Made by a program: the position numbers and the translations under genes | Shown here: positions 1 through 8,791 of the stretch, one piece after another | How positions within the stretch are numbered: position 1 is the first letter of the stretch | Layout of the letters: every line of letters starts with the position of its first letter | Assembly: GCA_963664835.2 (NCBI GenBank) | Contig: CAXXUG010000027.1 | Location: 42,396-106,395 of the forward strand | Source of the DNA: G963664835 sp963664835 | Lineage (GTDB): Bacteria > Chloroflexota > UBA6077 > FW602-bin22 > JBCLEL01 | DNA: 64,000 bases | Direction of reading: 5' to 3' | The notes under the pieces: generated by a model | The model's input: the letters and a program-made list of their open reading frames with translations, nothing else | Databases searched by the model: none | Told to the model about the DNA's origin: nothing

Positions 1-2
1 AC

Positions 3-341
3 CTCAAGTCGATGCTCGCGAATCAGAATATTGGCGCCAGACTGCAGGCCGACGCGATCCCGGTGATGGATGACGTCCGCGAGCTTGCCCAAGAGGGATT
101 CATACCGGGCGGAACGCGGCGCAACCACACCCACATAGAGGCGTCGGTCGACTGGCCGGCGGACATGGAGGACTGGGAACGGCTCTTGTACTGTGACGCT
201 CAGACCAGCGGCGGACTATTGATGGCGGCGCCGCCGGAGCGGGTCGACGCGATGGTGGGCGAACTCGGCCGGCTGGGCGTACCATGCGCCGCGGTTATCG
301 GCGAAGTCGTGGACGGGCACCGAATAGAGGTCCTCCACTAG
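3..341 (+). CDS. selD: Selenide, water dikinase (C-terminal part)
   Basis: This is the C-terminal end of SelD, cut by the left edge of the window; the frame is open from base 3. SelD makes selenophosphate from selenide and ATP, the selenium donor for selenocysteine or selenouridine synthesis. The evidence is the EGFIPGGTRRN segment and the CDAQTSGGLL motif, both typical of the C-terminal AIRS-type domain. About 110 residues are visible, compared with about 340 in complete SelD, so the ATP-binding N-terminus lies outside. No selA, selB or selenocysteine tRNA is in the window. The converging gene at 350-1459 starts only 8 bases beyond the stop. Confidence 0.9.
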   Translation, partial: LKSMLANQNIGARLQADAIPVMDDVRELAQEGFIPGGTRRNHTHIEASVDWPADMEDWERLLYCDAQTSGGLLMAAPPERVDAMVGELGRLGVPCAAVIGEVVDGHRIEVLH

Positions 342-349
342 CCGGCGGA

Positions 350-1459
350 TCAGTCGCCGATTGAGAACGCCGGAAACGGCTTGTGCGGTTCGGATTGGTA
401 CCAATACGCGACGCTGCTGTAGTCGTTTGACTGGCTGTTCGCGTGGCCGTGCTCGATAGTCACCTGTATCGACTCGCGGAAGCAGATCGGGTCCTCGACA
501 TGGAAACGGTACATCGACCACTGGCCGGCTGACGTCCAACTGTCATCGCCGCACGTGACGCCGTGATAGGGCATCGAGTACCTGCCTGGATATCCCCAGG
601 CGGCGAGGAAGTAGTCCTCCGTGCCGGTGCCATGGAGGCGAGGAGGCCAGGGCTCGCCATCGACGACTATCATCTCGTCTCCCTCGCCGAACCAGGACTG
701 CCCCTGGTGAAAGGCGTTTATGTTCGTAACATTCAGAACGCAACCCACATAGTGTCCCCAGCCGCCGGCATCGAGGATGAGGTAGTTGTGGTCGGTGCTG
801 AGGTTCTTCTCGGGGTAGACCTGGTCTTGTTTGAAAGTGGGACTGCTACCTGACATGCCCGGCCGGTCGGTTGGCGCTGAAGTATTCAAAACCGCCTCGG
901 TCGGGATCTCACGGCGCCACTGGGCGTGAAAGCGGCCCAGACGCTCATCAAACGATGCGTAGGTCTCGTAGTCGATGTTGAAGTAAAAGTGGTCGACCGG
1001 CAGATCGGAATCGTTCCTCACCTCGATGCGGGCGGAATCGGCGAACGGCATTGGAAAGAAGCAGTTCATGGCCGCGCGGTTGTCGCCGATCACGCGCGGG
1101 CCGGTGACCATGTTGACCGGCAGACTGGAAAAGTGGTTGACCCTGCCGTGACCCACGCCAAAGAAGTCGCCCAGAGGACACTCGACGCTGGGCGTGGGCT
1201 CGTCGTCCCAGAAGATACGCAAGACGATCTTGCGCAACGAATCCGGATCAGCCGAGTTGGAAGTGATCCAGATGTGCCGCACGCAACCTGGGCCTGCCAA
1301 ATCCCCAAGCAACGCGGTGTCGCCCGGCGCGACCGTTACGAAATCCGCATTCCCGCCGGTTCGATCCCAGCTGCTTGCTCGCCGGCTGGCGGCGTCGCGC
1401 AGAAATGGCAGACCAGCCAGCGGGCTTCCAAATGGCGCAGTGCTCTTAATGAACATCAT
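350..1459 (-). CDS. DUF2961 / GH172-family glycoside hydrolase
   Basis: This 369-residue protein fits the DUF2961 family, now glycoside hydrolase family 172, whose characterised members act on fructofuranose- or arabinofuranose-containing glycans. Recognisable blocks are GDFFGVGHG (near residue 98), the GTGTEDYF block with its conserved Glu (near 280), and a C-terminal jelly-roll segment ending near SNDYSSVAYWYQ. No signal peptide is seen, so it is probably cytoplasmic. The start is the first of two consecutive ATG codons, with AGGAG about 8 bases upstream. It converges on selD and does not overlap it. Family assignment is firm; the substrate is unknown. Confidence 0.85.
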   Translation of the reverse strand: MMFIKSTAPFGSPLAGLPFLRDAASRRASSWDRTGGNADFVTVAPGDTALLGDLAGPGCVRHIWITSNSADPDSLRKIVLRIFWDDEPTPSVECPLGDFFGVGHGRVNHFSSLPVNMVTGPRVIGDNRAAMNCFFPMPFADSARIEVRNDSDLPVDHFYFNIDYETYASFDERLGRFHAQWRREIPTEAVLNTSAPTDRPGMSGSSPTFKQDQVYPEKNLSTDHNYLILDAGGWGHYVGCVLNVTNINAFHQGQSWFGEGDEMIVVDGEPWPPRLHGTGTEDYFLAAWGYPGRYSMPYHGVTCGDDSWTSAGQWSMYRFHVEDPICFRESIQVTIEHGHANSQSNDYSSVAYWYQSEPHKPFPAFSIGD

Positions 1460-1636
1460 CGGACACGCTCCTGTTGGACATAATCACGAGAGATGGGCTC
1501 AGTATACGAGACGGACAGGGAGGACTCAGGTGTAGTTGCAGGCCCAATAACAGAACGCGCAGGAGCCACAGAGCTTATGCTGTCGGTCCAGTCTTGGTGT
1601 TCAGGTGCACTTCATAGATTACAGCCGCCAGTCCTG

Positions 1637-3460
1637 TTACGCTTCACGTTGTTGGCGAAACAGCATGGTGTAGAGCTTGAAGTACTCGCCTCTTCTGGCC
1701 AATAGCTCGTCGTGCACGCCCATCTCTGCGATCCGGCCTTCCTTCATCACCACCACAAGATCGGCCTCTTTGATCGTCGAAAGGCGATGGGCGATGACAA
1801 ACGCAGTCCTATCTTTGAGCAAATTCTTGATCGCTCGCTGGATAATCTGCTCGGTCGCGGTGTCGATGTTCGAAGTGGCCTCGTCCAACACGATGATCCT
1901 CGGATCGGCGATCAACGCTCGCGCGAACGAGATAAGCTGGCGCTGGCCCATCGAGAGGCCCTGACCGCGCTCTCTCACGTCCGTGAAGTACTTGAACTGG
2001 GACTTCATTATAAAGTCGTGGGCGCCGATCGCTTTGGCAACGGCGTATATTTCTTCATCTCTTGCGTCGAGCTTTCCGAAGCGAATGTTGTCGCTGATAC
2101 TGCCGGAGTAGAGGAACGGTTCCTGTAGCACGATGGCAATCTGACGCCGCAGCGACTCCATGGTTACGTCGCGAACGTCCGTACCGTCGATCCTTATGCT
2201 GCCATCGGACACGTCGTAAAACCTTGTCAACAGATTGATGATCGTACTCTTGCCCGCGCCGGTGTGCCCCACCAACGCCACCGTCATCCCCGGTTCGACC
2301 TGCAATGACACGTCCCTCAATACAGGGGTTTCGCCGTCGTAGCTGAAATTAACCCTATCAAGCGTGACCGCGCCTTGAATTGGCGGAATCGAAGTTGCTT
2401 CGGGCTTGTCTGCCACGTCAGGTTCAAGATCGATCACCTCGAAGATTCGCTCGCCAGCCACCACCGCCGACTGAAAGACTGTATATTGGAGGCTGATCTG
2501 CCGGATCGGCTCGAAGAACCTGGTGACGTACAGAATGAAGGCGACCAGGACGCCGGGGGTCATCTCCAACTCCAATACCTGGATACCGCCGAACCACACG
2601 ATCAACGCGAGGGCGGCGGCGTTAACCATCTCGACGGCCGGCATGAACATCGCGGCCAACCGGGCCGCATTCTTATGCGATTCGCGGTGCTCCTCGTTGA
2701 TGGTCCGAAAAGCGTCGAAGCTATCGTCCTCGTGAGCGAATGCCTGAACGACCCGGACTCCATTTACATTCTCCGCCAGGTTGGAGATGGCCAGCGATAG
2801 TATCCGGCGGGTCTCCTGAAACACCAGCCGCGCCCTCACCCGCCAAAGATAGCTGAATAGAAAGAGCAGCGGCAGCACTCCAAATGTCAGAAGTGAGAGC
2901 GTAGGGTTCATCGTGAACATCACTACAACGATGCCGGCAATCGTCAGAAGATCGCCGATGGTATTGATAATCCCGTTTGTGATCAGCTCCTGCATCGCAT
3001 TGACATCACTTTGCAAACGAGCCACGATTCGGCCGGCCTGGGTTTTGTCGAAGAAACGCATGCTCAAGCTCTGGACGCGCCGGAACATGTGCATTCTGAG
3101 ATTGTGGAGAACCGTGAACCCAACATCGGCCATCAGGTAGGTCTGCCCGTACTGTGCCAGGAAGAATATGACCCCATTGGCCATGAACAGGGCGACGACC
3201 AGGCTGATGCCGCCGAGATCGCCACCGAGTATAGGGCCGTCAATCGCAACCTTGATGAGGAATGGGCCGGCCACTTGCGACGCGCTGCCGACAAGCATCA
3301 GTAGAATCGCCAGCGCGATTTTGCCTTTCGCGGGTATCAGGTAGTCGATCAGCCGAGCGGCGACACGTCGATCGTAGAGCCTCGCGCCTGACGCGGTATC
3401 GTCGTCGCCGGCCGATTCGAGCAGGAAATGCTGGCGGTTGACGGTCCGAGTAGCTGCCAT
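1637..3460 (-). CDS. ABC exporter half-transporter, canonical ATP site subunit
   Basis: This is a fused membrane and ATPase half-transporter of the MsbA/LmrA type, 607 residues. An N-terminal six-helix exporter domain (about 35-330) is followed by a nucleotide-binding domain: Walker A GHTGAGKST, an atypical signature LSMGQRQ, Walker B IIVLDEATSNID with a catalytic Glu, and the switch His in IAHRLSTI. It starts 2 bases after the stop of the upstream half-transporter, so the two are co-translated. The partner has a degenerate ATP site, and this protein's non-canonical signature would face that site. This is the pattern of heterodimeric exporters such as BmrCD or TM287/288. Substrate unknown, perhaps a drug or lipid. 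Confidence 0.9.
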   Translation of the reverse strand: MAATRTVNRQHFLLESAGDDDTASGARLYDRRVAARLIDYLIPAKGKIALAILLMLVGSASQVAGPFLIKVAIDGPILGGDLGGISLVVALFMANGVIFFLAQYGQTYLMADVGFTVLHNLRMHMFRRVQSLSMRFFDKTQAGRIVARLQSDVNAMQELITNGIINTIGDLLTIAGIVVVMFTMNPTLSLLTFGVLPLLFLFSYLWRVRARLVFQETRRILSLAISNLAENVNGVRVVQAFAHEDDSFDAFRTINEEHRESHKNAARLAAMFMPAVEMVNAAALALIVWFGGIQVLELEMTPGVLVAFILYVTRFFEPIRQISLQYTVFQSAVVAGERIFEVIDLEPDVADKPEATSIPPIQGAVTLDRVNFSYDGETPVLRDVSLQVEPGMTVALVGHTGAGKSTIINLLTRFYDVSDGSIRIDGTDVRDVTMESLRRQIAIVLQEPFLYSGSISDNIRFGKLDARDEEIYAVAKAIGAHDFIMKSQFKYFTDVRERGQGLSMGQRQLISFARALIADPRIIVLDEATSNIDTATEQIIQRAIKNLLKDRTAFVIAHRLSTIKEADLVVVMKEGRIAEMGVHDELLARRGEYFKLYTMLFRQQREA

Positions 3461-3462
3461 TT

Positions 3463-5247
3463 CTACGTAACCGGATGCGCTGCCAGCGCCGCTGCGACTC
3501 GCTGGGACATCTCTTCTTGATCCATCAACTGCTCGTGGTATATCGAAGCGTAATGGCCGTCTTGGGCCAGTAGGCGCTCGTGAGTTCCACGTTCGACGAT
3601 GCGCCCGTCTTCTACCACGAGTATCTGGTCGGCAGACTTCACCGTAAGCAGTCGCTGAGCTATTACGATGGTCGTGCGACCCTCCATAAGGTCCACCAAC
3701 GCCTGTTGAATCAGGTACTCGGTCTCGGTATCGACGCTTGAGGTCGCGTCATCGAGAATCAGGATCCTGGGATCCTTAAGCAGCGCCCGCGCGATGGCGA
3801 TTCGCTGGCGCTGGCCGCCGGAGACTGTAACTCCCCTTTCGCCGACCTTGGTCCGATAGCCATCAGGAAGTGAATTTATAAACTCGTCTGCCTGGGCCAG
3901 TTTCGCCGCTTCGACGATCTGTTCCATCGTGGCGCCGGGCCTGCCGTACGAAATGTTTTCGGCAATCGTCGCCGAGAACAGGAACGACTCCTGTTGCACG
4001 ATCCCAATCTGAGACCGCAGCGATTTCAGATCAAGGTCGCGAACGTCGTGACCATCTACAGATACTCGACCGGAGGTTACATCGTAGAACCGGGGTATCA
4101 GGCCTGCGATCGTCGACTTTCCCCCACCGGTGTGGCCAATGAGAGCAACTACTTGCCCGGGCCGGGCGTCGATGTCGATTTCTTCAAGCACGTGATCAGG
4201 GTTTTTCGGATCGTACCCGAAAGACGCACTTTCGAACCTTACATGTCCCCGGACACTACCTAGCTTGATTGCCTCAGCCCGGCTCTCTATCACGTTCGGA
4301 GTATCGAAGAATTCAAAGATGCGCTGCCCGGAGGTCAATGCGGCGACCAGAGCGTTGATGACCAAGCCGAGGCGCCGGAGCGCAGGCGTAATCAGTACGA
4401 GGTAGCTGGTAAACGCGACGAGGCCGCCGATGCTCAGGTTGCCGGCGACAACCTCGCGACCGCCGTACAAGAGGATTGCCGCGGTGCCGGCCGTGCTGAG
4501 AAACAACAACAACGGAAACGTATAAGCCCAGACGTGGATCGCCCGCAGGTTCAAATCGACGTAGTGCCGGTCGGCGGACTGCAGTCTTTCGATTTCATAC
4601 CGTTCGCGCGCGAAGGCCTTCACGACCTTGATGCCGGTCAAGTTCTCCAGGATGACCGTATTCACGCGGCTGAGTTGATCCCTCGCGCGCAAGAATAAGG
4701 GACGCGCGACAACCTGGAACCGGTACGTGGTCAACGCAATGAATGGGAGTACGACCATCGAGAGCAGAGCGAGCTTCCAGTGAGAGAAGAGGAGAATGAT
4801 CGAGGTGCCGGCGAGCATCAATGCGGCAACTACAACATGCATAATGCCCTGGCCAAGGAACCTGCCGATCGCCTCGGTGTCAGCGATGAACTGATTGATC
4901 AGATTGCCGCTGGGCGCTTTGTCGTGGAAGGAGAAGCTCTGTCGTTGGACCCTTTGGTAAAACTCGTTGCGGAGGTCAAATCGGACACCTACCGCGGTGT
5001 ACTGGGCGAAATACTGCTGACAGAATAGGAACACGCTCCTGAACACAGCCAGCAGAATCACCAAAACCGCCACCAGCACGAGGTAGCCACGATCGGCGCC
5101 GATGAGACCTTCGTCGATGACTATCTTGATGAGGAGCGGGAACGCAAGATTCAAGCCCGTAGCTAGAAGGGTGCTCGCCAACGAGATGGCGAAGAAAGCC
5201 CGGTAGGGCCAGGCTCTGCCTAGGAGCCTGGCGATTAATCTCCACAA
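3463..5247 (-). CDS. ABC exporter half-transporter, degenerate ATP site subunit
   Basis: This is the first gene of a two-gene heterodimeric ABC exporter operon (594 residues): six-helix membrane domain about 15-310, then an ATPase domain. Walker A is GHTGGGKST and the signature VSGGQRQR is intact. Walker B reads LILDDATSSVD, so the catalytic Glu is Asp, and the switch-loop His is Gln in IAQRLLTV. Both substitutions are the known marks of the non-hydrolytic site of heterodimeric exporters. The start is TTG (5247-5245), with a GGAG about 15 bases upstream, which is long. An out-of-frame GTG lies beside it, so the start is moderately certain. Confidence 0.9.
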   Translation of the reverse strand: MWRLIARLLGRAWPYRAFFAISLASTLLATGLNLAFPLLIKIVIDEGLIGADRGYLVLVAVLVILLAVFRSVFLFCQQYFAQYTAVGVRFDLRNEFYQRVQRQSFSFHDKAPSGNLINQFIADTEAIGRFLGQGIMHVVVAALMLAGTSIILLFSHWKLALLSMVVLPFIALTTYRFQVVARPLFLRARDQLSRVNTVILENLTGIKVVKAFARERYEIERLQSADRHYVDLNLRAIHVWAYTFPLLLFLSTAGTAAILLYGGREVVAGNLSIGGLVAFTSYLVLITPALRRLGLVINALVAALTSGQRIFEFFDTPNVIESRAEAIKLGSVRGHVRFESASFGYDPKNPDHVLEEIDIDARPGQVVALIGHTGGGKSTIAGLIPRFYDVTSGRVSVDGHDVRDLDLKSLRSQIGIVQQESFLFSATIAENISYGRPGATMEQIVEAAKLAQADEFINSLPDGYRTKVGERGVTVSGGQRQRIAIARALLKDPRILILDDATSSVDTETEYLIQQALVDLMEGRTTIVIAQRLLTVKSADQILVVEDGRIVERGTHERLLAQDGHYASIYHEQLMDQEEMSQRVAAALAAHPVT

Positions 5248-5380
5248 AACGTGGTGTTATAACTCCGAAGATCAGGTGAGTTTGAGAACCCGAGTAGTTG
5301 CCGCATGCCGCGCCGCCATTGTCATGCGGTGACCGCTAAGTGGCTGCTAGTATTGTCTGGACTTAGATCTTACCTTAAAT

Positions 5381-5400
5381 GTCGCCTTCGATTCGGCGAC
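5381..5400. other. Small inverted repeat upstream of SDR gene
   Basis: GTCGCC (5381-5386) and GGCGAC (5395-5400) form a 6-bp stem with an 8-base loop, about 35 bases before the SDR start codon, in the divergent gap between the ABC operon and the SDR gene. It could be an operator or a leader hairpin. There is no T-run, so a terminator is unlikely. Confidence 0.3.
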
Positions 5401-5434
5401 CGAACGCCACACGAGCTTTATTGGAGGCCATTTG

Positions 5435-6181
5435 ATGCATAGGTTCAGCGACCGAGTAGTCTTGATCACCGGGGCGGGCAGCGGGCTCGGCCGGGAAACG
5501 GCGCTGCTATTCGCCGGCGAGGGCGCCAAGGTTGTGGTCGCCGAGATACGCTTGGAGGCCGGTCAAGAGACAGTCGATGTGATCCGCTCCGAAGGCGGAG
5601 AAGCGAGCGTGGTACTTGGTGACGTCTCGAAATCCGCCGACGCCGAGCGGATTATCGGGAGCGCGGTCGAAAACTACGGCCGGCTCGACGTACTTGTGAA
5701 CAACGTAGGCGTCCAAGTCAGCAAGCCGGTTCCGGACACGTCGGAGGAGGAATGGGACTTCGTTATCGATACGACCCTGAAATCGGCGTTCCTCTGCTCG
5801 AAATACGCGATTTTCCAGATGCGAAAACAAGAGGGGGGCAACATCATTTGCATCTCCTCACTGTCCGGCCTGGTGGCGAATCCGAACCAGGCGTCTTACA
5901 ACGCGGCCAAGCACGGAATCATCGGGCTGACGCGCTGCATGGCGCAGGACCATGCCGGCGATAACATCAGGGTGAACGTCATTTGTCCGGGGTCGATGGA
6001 CACTCCCATGGTGGCGGACATCGCTCCAGAGATACTCGAACCCTACAAGCAGCTCAACTTCCAGAAGCGATTCGCCCATCCGAGAGAGGTGGCCCACGCG
6101 GTGTTGTACCTGGCCAGCGACGAGGCGTCGTTCATGACCGGCTCGGTTATGGCCGTCGACGGTGGCTACACGGCCAGGTAG
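5435..6181 (+). CDS. SDR-family NAD(P)-dependent oxidoreductase
   Basis: This is a classical short-chain dehydrogenase/reductase of 248 residues. The cofactor motif TGAGSGLG is near the N-terminus, followed by NNVG, the catalytic Ser in ISSLSG, YNAAK (Tyr-x3-Lys), and a C-terminal VDGGY end typical of FabG-like enzymes. ATG at 5435 is chosen because GGAGG lies 7 bases upstream at 5423-5427; the preceding in-frame TTG is too close. It is divergent from the ABC exporter and stands alone. Substrate unknown. Its active site is intact, unlike the SDR at 40897. Confidence 0.9.
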   Translation: MHRFSDRVVLITGAGSGLGRETALLFAGEGAKVVVAEIRLEAGQETVDVIRSEGGEASVVLGDVSKSADAERIIGSAVENYGRLDVLVNNVGVQVSKPVPDTSEEEWDFVIDTTLKSAFLCSKYAIFQMRKQEGGNIICISSLSGLVANPNQASYNAAKHGIIGLTRCMAQDHAGDNIRVNVICPGSMDTPMVADIAPEILEPYKQLNFQKRFAHPREVAHAVLYLASDEASFMTGSVMAVDGGYTAR

Positions 6182-6636
6182 CTAGACAGTTTCGCGGTCC
6201 TACTGTACGAAATACTGGCGCCCAATCAATTCGGTTCCAGCATCAAATCAGTCCAGGCAGAATCTGCTTGCGCATCTCAGACCGGGCGTAGCGCCCTCCC
6301 GTCAGCCGGCGCTGTTGCGATCCTATCTAAGGGTTCGTCTCTTGACGGTTCCACCAGGTGGAGGCAAATAAGCAACGAGTGTTTACGCCACCGATGGCAA
6401 CGAGACCCACGACGTTGACGCCGTCGACAGCGACGATGCCTGACGCATTAACGCCGCCTATAGCAGCAGGGCCAAATGCATTGACACGGCGAAATATTCG
6501 CCGTCTTGCAAGATTCATGCGGGTTGCGCCCCAGTTTTCTGTCCGTAGCAGATTCCGACTGGTTTTGATTCACTGAGATCGAGACGGCACTGGATGCTTC
6601 GCAATAGTGGCAGTTGGGGTTCCGGGGCGCGCCGCT
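6182..6636. other. Intergenic region with 33-base repeat
   Basis: This gap of about 455 bases lies between the SDR and the converging glycerophosphodiesterase. It holds the small repeat frame at 6327-6518 and a short GGGCG-TAG-CGCCC hairpin near 6283-6296. The hairpin lacks a T-run. No other gene is recognisable. Confidence 0.5.
6327..6518 (-). CDS. Possible small repeat peptide or gene fragment
   Basis: A 63-codon frame contains about three 11-residue units of the form xxGxxAxxGVN (AIGGVN, AVDGVN, AIGGVN), encoded by 33-base DNA units between about 6372 and 6480. Glycine/valine repeats of this spacing suggest a beta-solenoid-like or repetitive membrane segment. No Shine-Dalgarno is visible before the ATG, and the frame is short, so this may be the remnant of a longer repeat protein. 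Coding status is uncertain. Confidence 0.3.
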   Translation of the reverse strand: MNLARRRIFRRVNAFGPAAIGGVNASGIVAVDGVNVVGLVAIGGVNTRCLFASTWWNRQETNP

Positions 6637-7428
6637 TCAGCGGGTGACCGGCTTGCCGGCCGACTCGCGCAGCTCGATAACGCGGTCCGGCCAATTGGAT
6701 ACTATGCCGTCGACACCGAGCCCCACCAGTTCGCGAATCCTATTAGGTTCATCTACAGTCCACGGGAAGATTGACAGGCCAGCGTCGTGGGCCATCCGTA
6801 CGTCTTCGCCGTTCAGGAAAGTCCAATGGGGCATTAACAGGTCGGCGCCGGCCGCTCGGGCGAGGCCGACCGGATCGGCCGGCCGGCAGCCGTAGAGGGC
6901 CCCGGTAGCTATCGATGGGTTGCGGATACGCAGCCGGTGGAGCACCCAATGATCGAACGAGATAATGACGGCACTGTCGACTAAATCCGCTTTACTGATT
7001 TCTCGCTCGACCCTTGCTTCTATCCCGGCGCAGTCGAACGGACCGGCTTTTATCTCGATCAGGAAGCGCGTTTGCCCTCCGAATGACGACAAGACCTCGG
7101 CCAGTGTTGGAATGCGTTGGCCCGGCCAAGGGGGATCCGACCAGGAACCCGCATCCAACAGCTTCAACTCCGCCATGGTCCTGGCTCGAACAGGACCGCT
7201 GCCGTTTGTAGTGGTTTCCAGGTCATGATCGTGGATGACGACCGGGACCCCATCGCTGCTGAGATGAACGTCCAACTCGATGAAGTCAGCATTCAACTCG
7301 AGGGCACGCTCGAACGCGGCCAGCGTATTCTCCGGTCGCTCGCCGGATGCGCCTCGATGGGCGGCCACAAGGGGAGCCCGAGCGGGCAAAGGCCTCAACG
7401 CCGGCTTTGGCTGAACGGGCGGGCTCAT
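6637..7428 (-). CDS. Glycerophosphodiester phosphodiesterase family protein
   Basis: This 263-residue GDPD-family TIM barrel hydrolyses glycerophosphodiesters to glycerol-3-phosphate and an alcohol. The catalytic HRGASGERPENT block (near residue 24), ELDVHLSSDG with its metal-binding acidic residues, and the VIHDHDLETTTNG segment are all present. The C-terminal part retains PWTVDEPNRI and the GVDGIVSNWPD block. There is no signal peptide, so it resembles cytoplasmic UgpQ rather than periplasmic GlpQ. It follows the rhodanese gene by 28 bases and is probably co-transcribed with it. Family call is firm; the physiological substrate is inferred. Confidence 0.9.
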   Translation of the reverse strand: MSPPVQPKPALRPLPARAPLVAAHRGASGERPENTLAAFERALELNADFIELDVHLSSDGVPVVIHDHDLETTTNGSGPVRARTMAELKLLDAGSWSDPPWPGQRIPTLAEVLSSFGGQTRFLIEIKAGPFDCAGIEARVEREISKADLVDSAVIISFDHWVLHRLRIRNPSIATGALYGCRPADPVGLARAAGADLLMPHWTFLNGEDVRMAHDAGLSIFPWTVDEPNRIRELVGLGVDGIVSNWPDRVIELRESAGKPVTR

Positions 7429-7456
7429 TGGACTCCACTCCCCAAGCCGTCGCCGG

Positions 7457-7801
7457 CTATTTCTCTATCGGGAGTCCGGCCTCTGCCCAGGCTATGGTGC
7501 CGCCTTCGAGATTGTATATCTCAGTGTGTCCAAGTGCGGCCGCCATCTCGGCAGCGACCGCGCTGCGCTGGCCAACGGCACAGACGAAAATCAGGCCGTC
7601 CCTGTCGGCATGCTTCTCCGGATCAGCCAAAAACTCCGCCAGCGGCGCCAATTCGACGCCGGGAATATGACCCTCGACGTACTCGCTGTGTTCACGGACG
7701 TCGATAACCTTTAGATCTCTGGAATCCATCAACTCTTTTGCCTGAGTGACATCAATACGGTCGAACGGCTCATTCAGATCAATGTTCTGTCCCGAAGTCA
7801 A
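7457..7801 (-). CDS. Rhodanese-like domain protein
   Basis: This is a single-domain rhodanese of 114 residues with the CH2A-like VIDVREHSEY block and the active-site loop CAVGQRS carrying the persulfide-forming Cys. Such proteins carry sulfane sulfur between donors and acceptors in the cytoplasm. The start is TTG at 7801, supported by AGGAGG with an 8-base spacer. It is followed after 28 bases by the glycerophosphodiesterase gene. An operator-like palindrome lies 37 bases upstream (7838-7853). Confidence 0.88.
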   Translation of the reverse strand: MTSGQNIDLNEPFDRIDVTQAKELMDSRDLKVIDVREHSEYVEGHIPGVELAPLAEFLADPEKHADRDGLIFVCAVGQRSAVAAEMAAALGHTEIYNLEGGTIAWAEAGLPIEK

Positions 7802-7837
7802 TCTTTAGCCTCCTAATTTAGATAGCTTACTCACTAG

Positions 7838-7853
7838 CGTATCAGTTGATACG
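7838..7853. promoter_or_regulatory. Operator-like palindrome upstream of rhodanese gene
   Basis: CGTATCAGTTGATACG is a perfect 7-bp inverted repeat around a 2-base centre, 37 to 52 bases before the TTG start of the rhodanese gene. The size and position fit a dimeric repressor site, but no regulator is identified next to it. Confidence 0.35.
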
Positions 7854-8131
7854 ACCCAATTGCGAGGGTTGCGCGTTCCTATTAGAGCGCGGGACGTGGC
7901 TCTCGCCTTTTCGCGACAGGCATCGAATTGGCGTAGCGACGCGGCACCGCGCGCCGGTACCGCGTTACCGAGTTTCTCGAAGTGAAAATCTCTTCCGATA
8001 ATGGAGCGGGATCAAGAGCCCAACTGTGCAACGACGGGGGATTATCCCAACAAGTGTCTATTGTCTAACTACCTTTTGACGCCTACCGGTTCTACAATAT
8101 ATATCGTAGAAAAGTACCGGAGCGCCTTTGG
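7854..8131. other. Intergenic region, nothing recognised
   Basis: This is the rest of the 330-base divergent gap between the rhodanese and methyltransferase genes. It presumably contains both promoters. No RNA gene or convincing small gene was seen. Confidence 0.4.
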
Positions 8132-8788
8132 GTGGATGACAGGTTCCCGGAATGGGCATTTCGAAGGGTCGACGAGAGTTCAGATAGGATCTTCTACGCG
8201 GAGCCGCGGATGGTGGTGCACTTGGATGAGCCCTCACTGACGGCGATAACCCAATTGTATCGAGAACTATTGCCGGCCGGCGGTACGATATTGGACATAA
8301 TGAGTAGTTGGAAGTCTCACCTACCGGATGAAATCGAGTACTCCAAAGTGTGTGGCTTGGGTCTCAATGACGAAGAGTTGAGACGCAACGACCGACTGGA
8401 CGAGTTTATAGTCCATGACGTCAACGAAGTCCCGCACCTGCCGTTTGCCGACGGGAGCTACGATGCGGCGGTCATGGCGGTTTCAGTTCAGTATCTGACC
8501 AGGCCGGTCGAACTGTTTGGCGAAGTGGGTCGCACACTCAGACCCGAAGGACCATTCATAGTCACCTATTCCCATCGGCTTTTCCCGACCAAAGCGGTAT
8601 ACATTTGGCAATCGCTGGACATGGGCAGCCGGCGGCGGCTAGTCGAGACCTACTTTCGGGACGCCGGCCATTACGAGGAACTGAAGTTCGCCGATCGGAG
8701 CCCCGATGAGCCGAACGACCCGATCCACGCGGTTTGGGCCCGGCGGTCGACCGGATCTCCAGACCCGGGCAAGCTCGTTGTGGAGTGA
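8132..8788 (+). CDS. Class I SAM-dependent methyltransferase-like protein
   Basis: This 218-residue protein has a methyltransferase-type Rossmann fold. Motif I is weak: ILDIMSSWKSHLP replaces the usual glycine-rich loop. A later FADGSYDAAVMAVSVQYL segment matches the motif IV to V region of Methyltransf_11 enzymes, followed by LRPEGPFIVTYSHRL. The missing glycines may mean altered cofactor binding. GTG at 8132 is chosen because GGAG lies 9 bases upstream. The TPR gene begins 3 bases after the stop, indicating an operon. Target molecule unknown. Confidence 0.7.
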   Translation: MDDRFPEWAFRRVDESSDRIFYAEPRMVVHLDEPSLTAITQLYRELLPAGGTILDIMSSWKSHLPDEIEYSKVCGLGLNDEELRRNDRLDEFIVHDVNEVPHLPFADGSYDAAVMAVSVQYLTRPVELFGEVGRTLRPEGPFIVTYSHRLFPTKAVYIWQSLDMGSRRRLVETYFRDAGHYEELKFADRSPDEPNDPIHAVWARRSTGSPDPGKLVVE

Positions 8789-8791
8789 TAA

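Noticed and set aside
6372..6480. CRISPR array
   Set aside because: The 33-base units are contiguous and diverged, with no spacers between conserved repeats and no cas genes.
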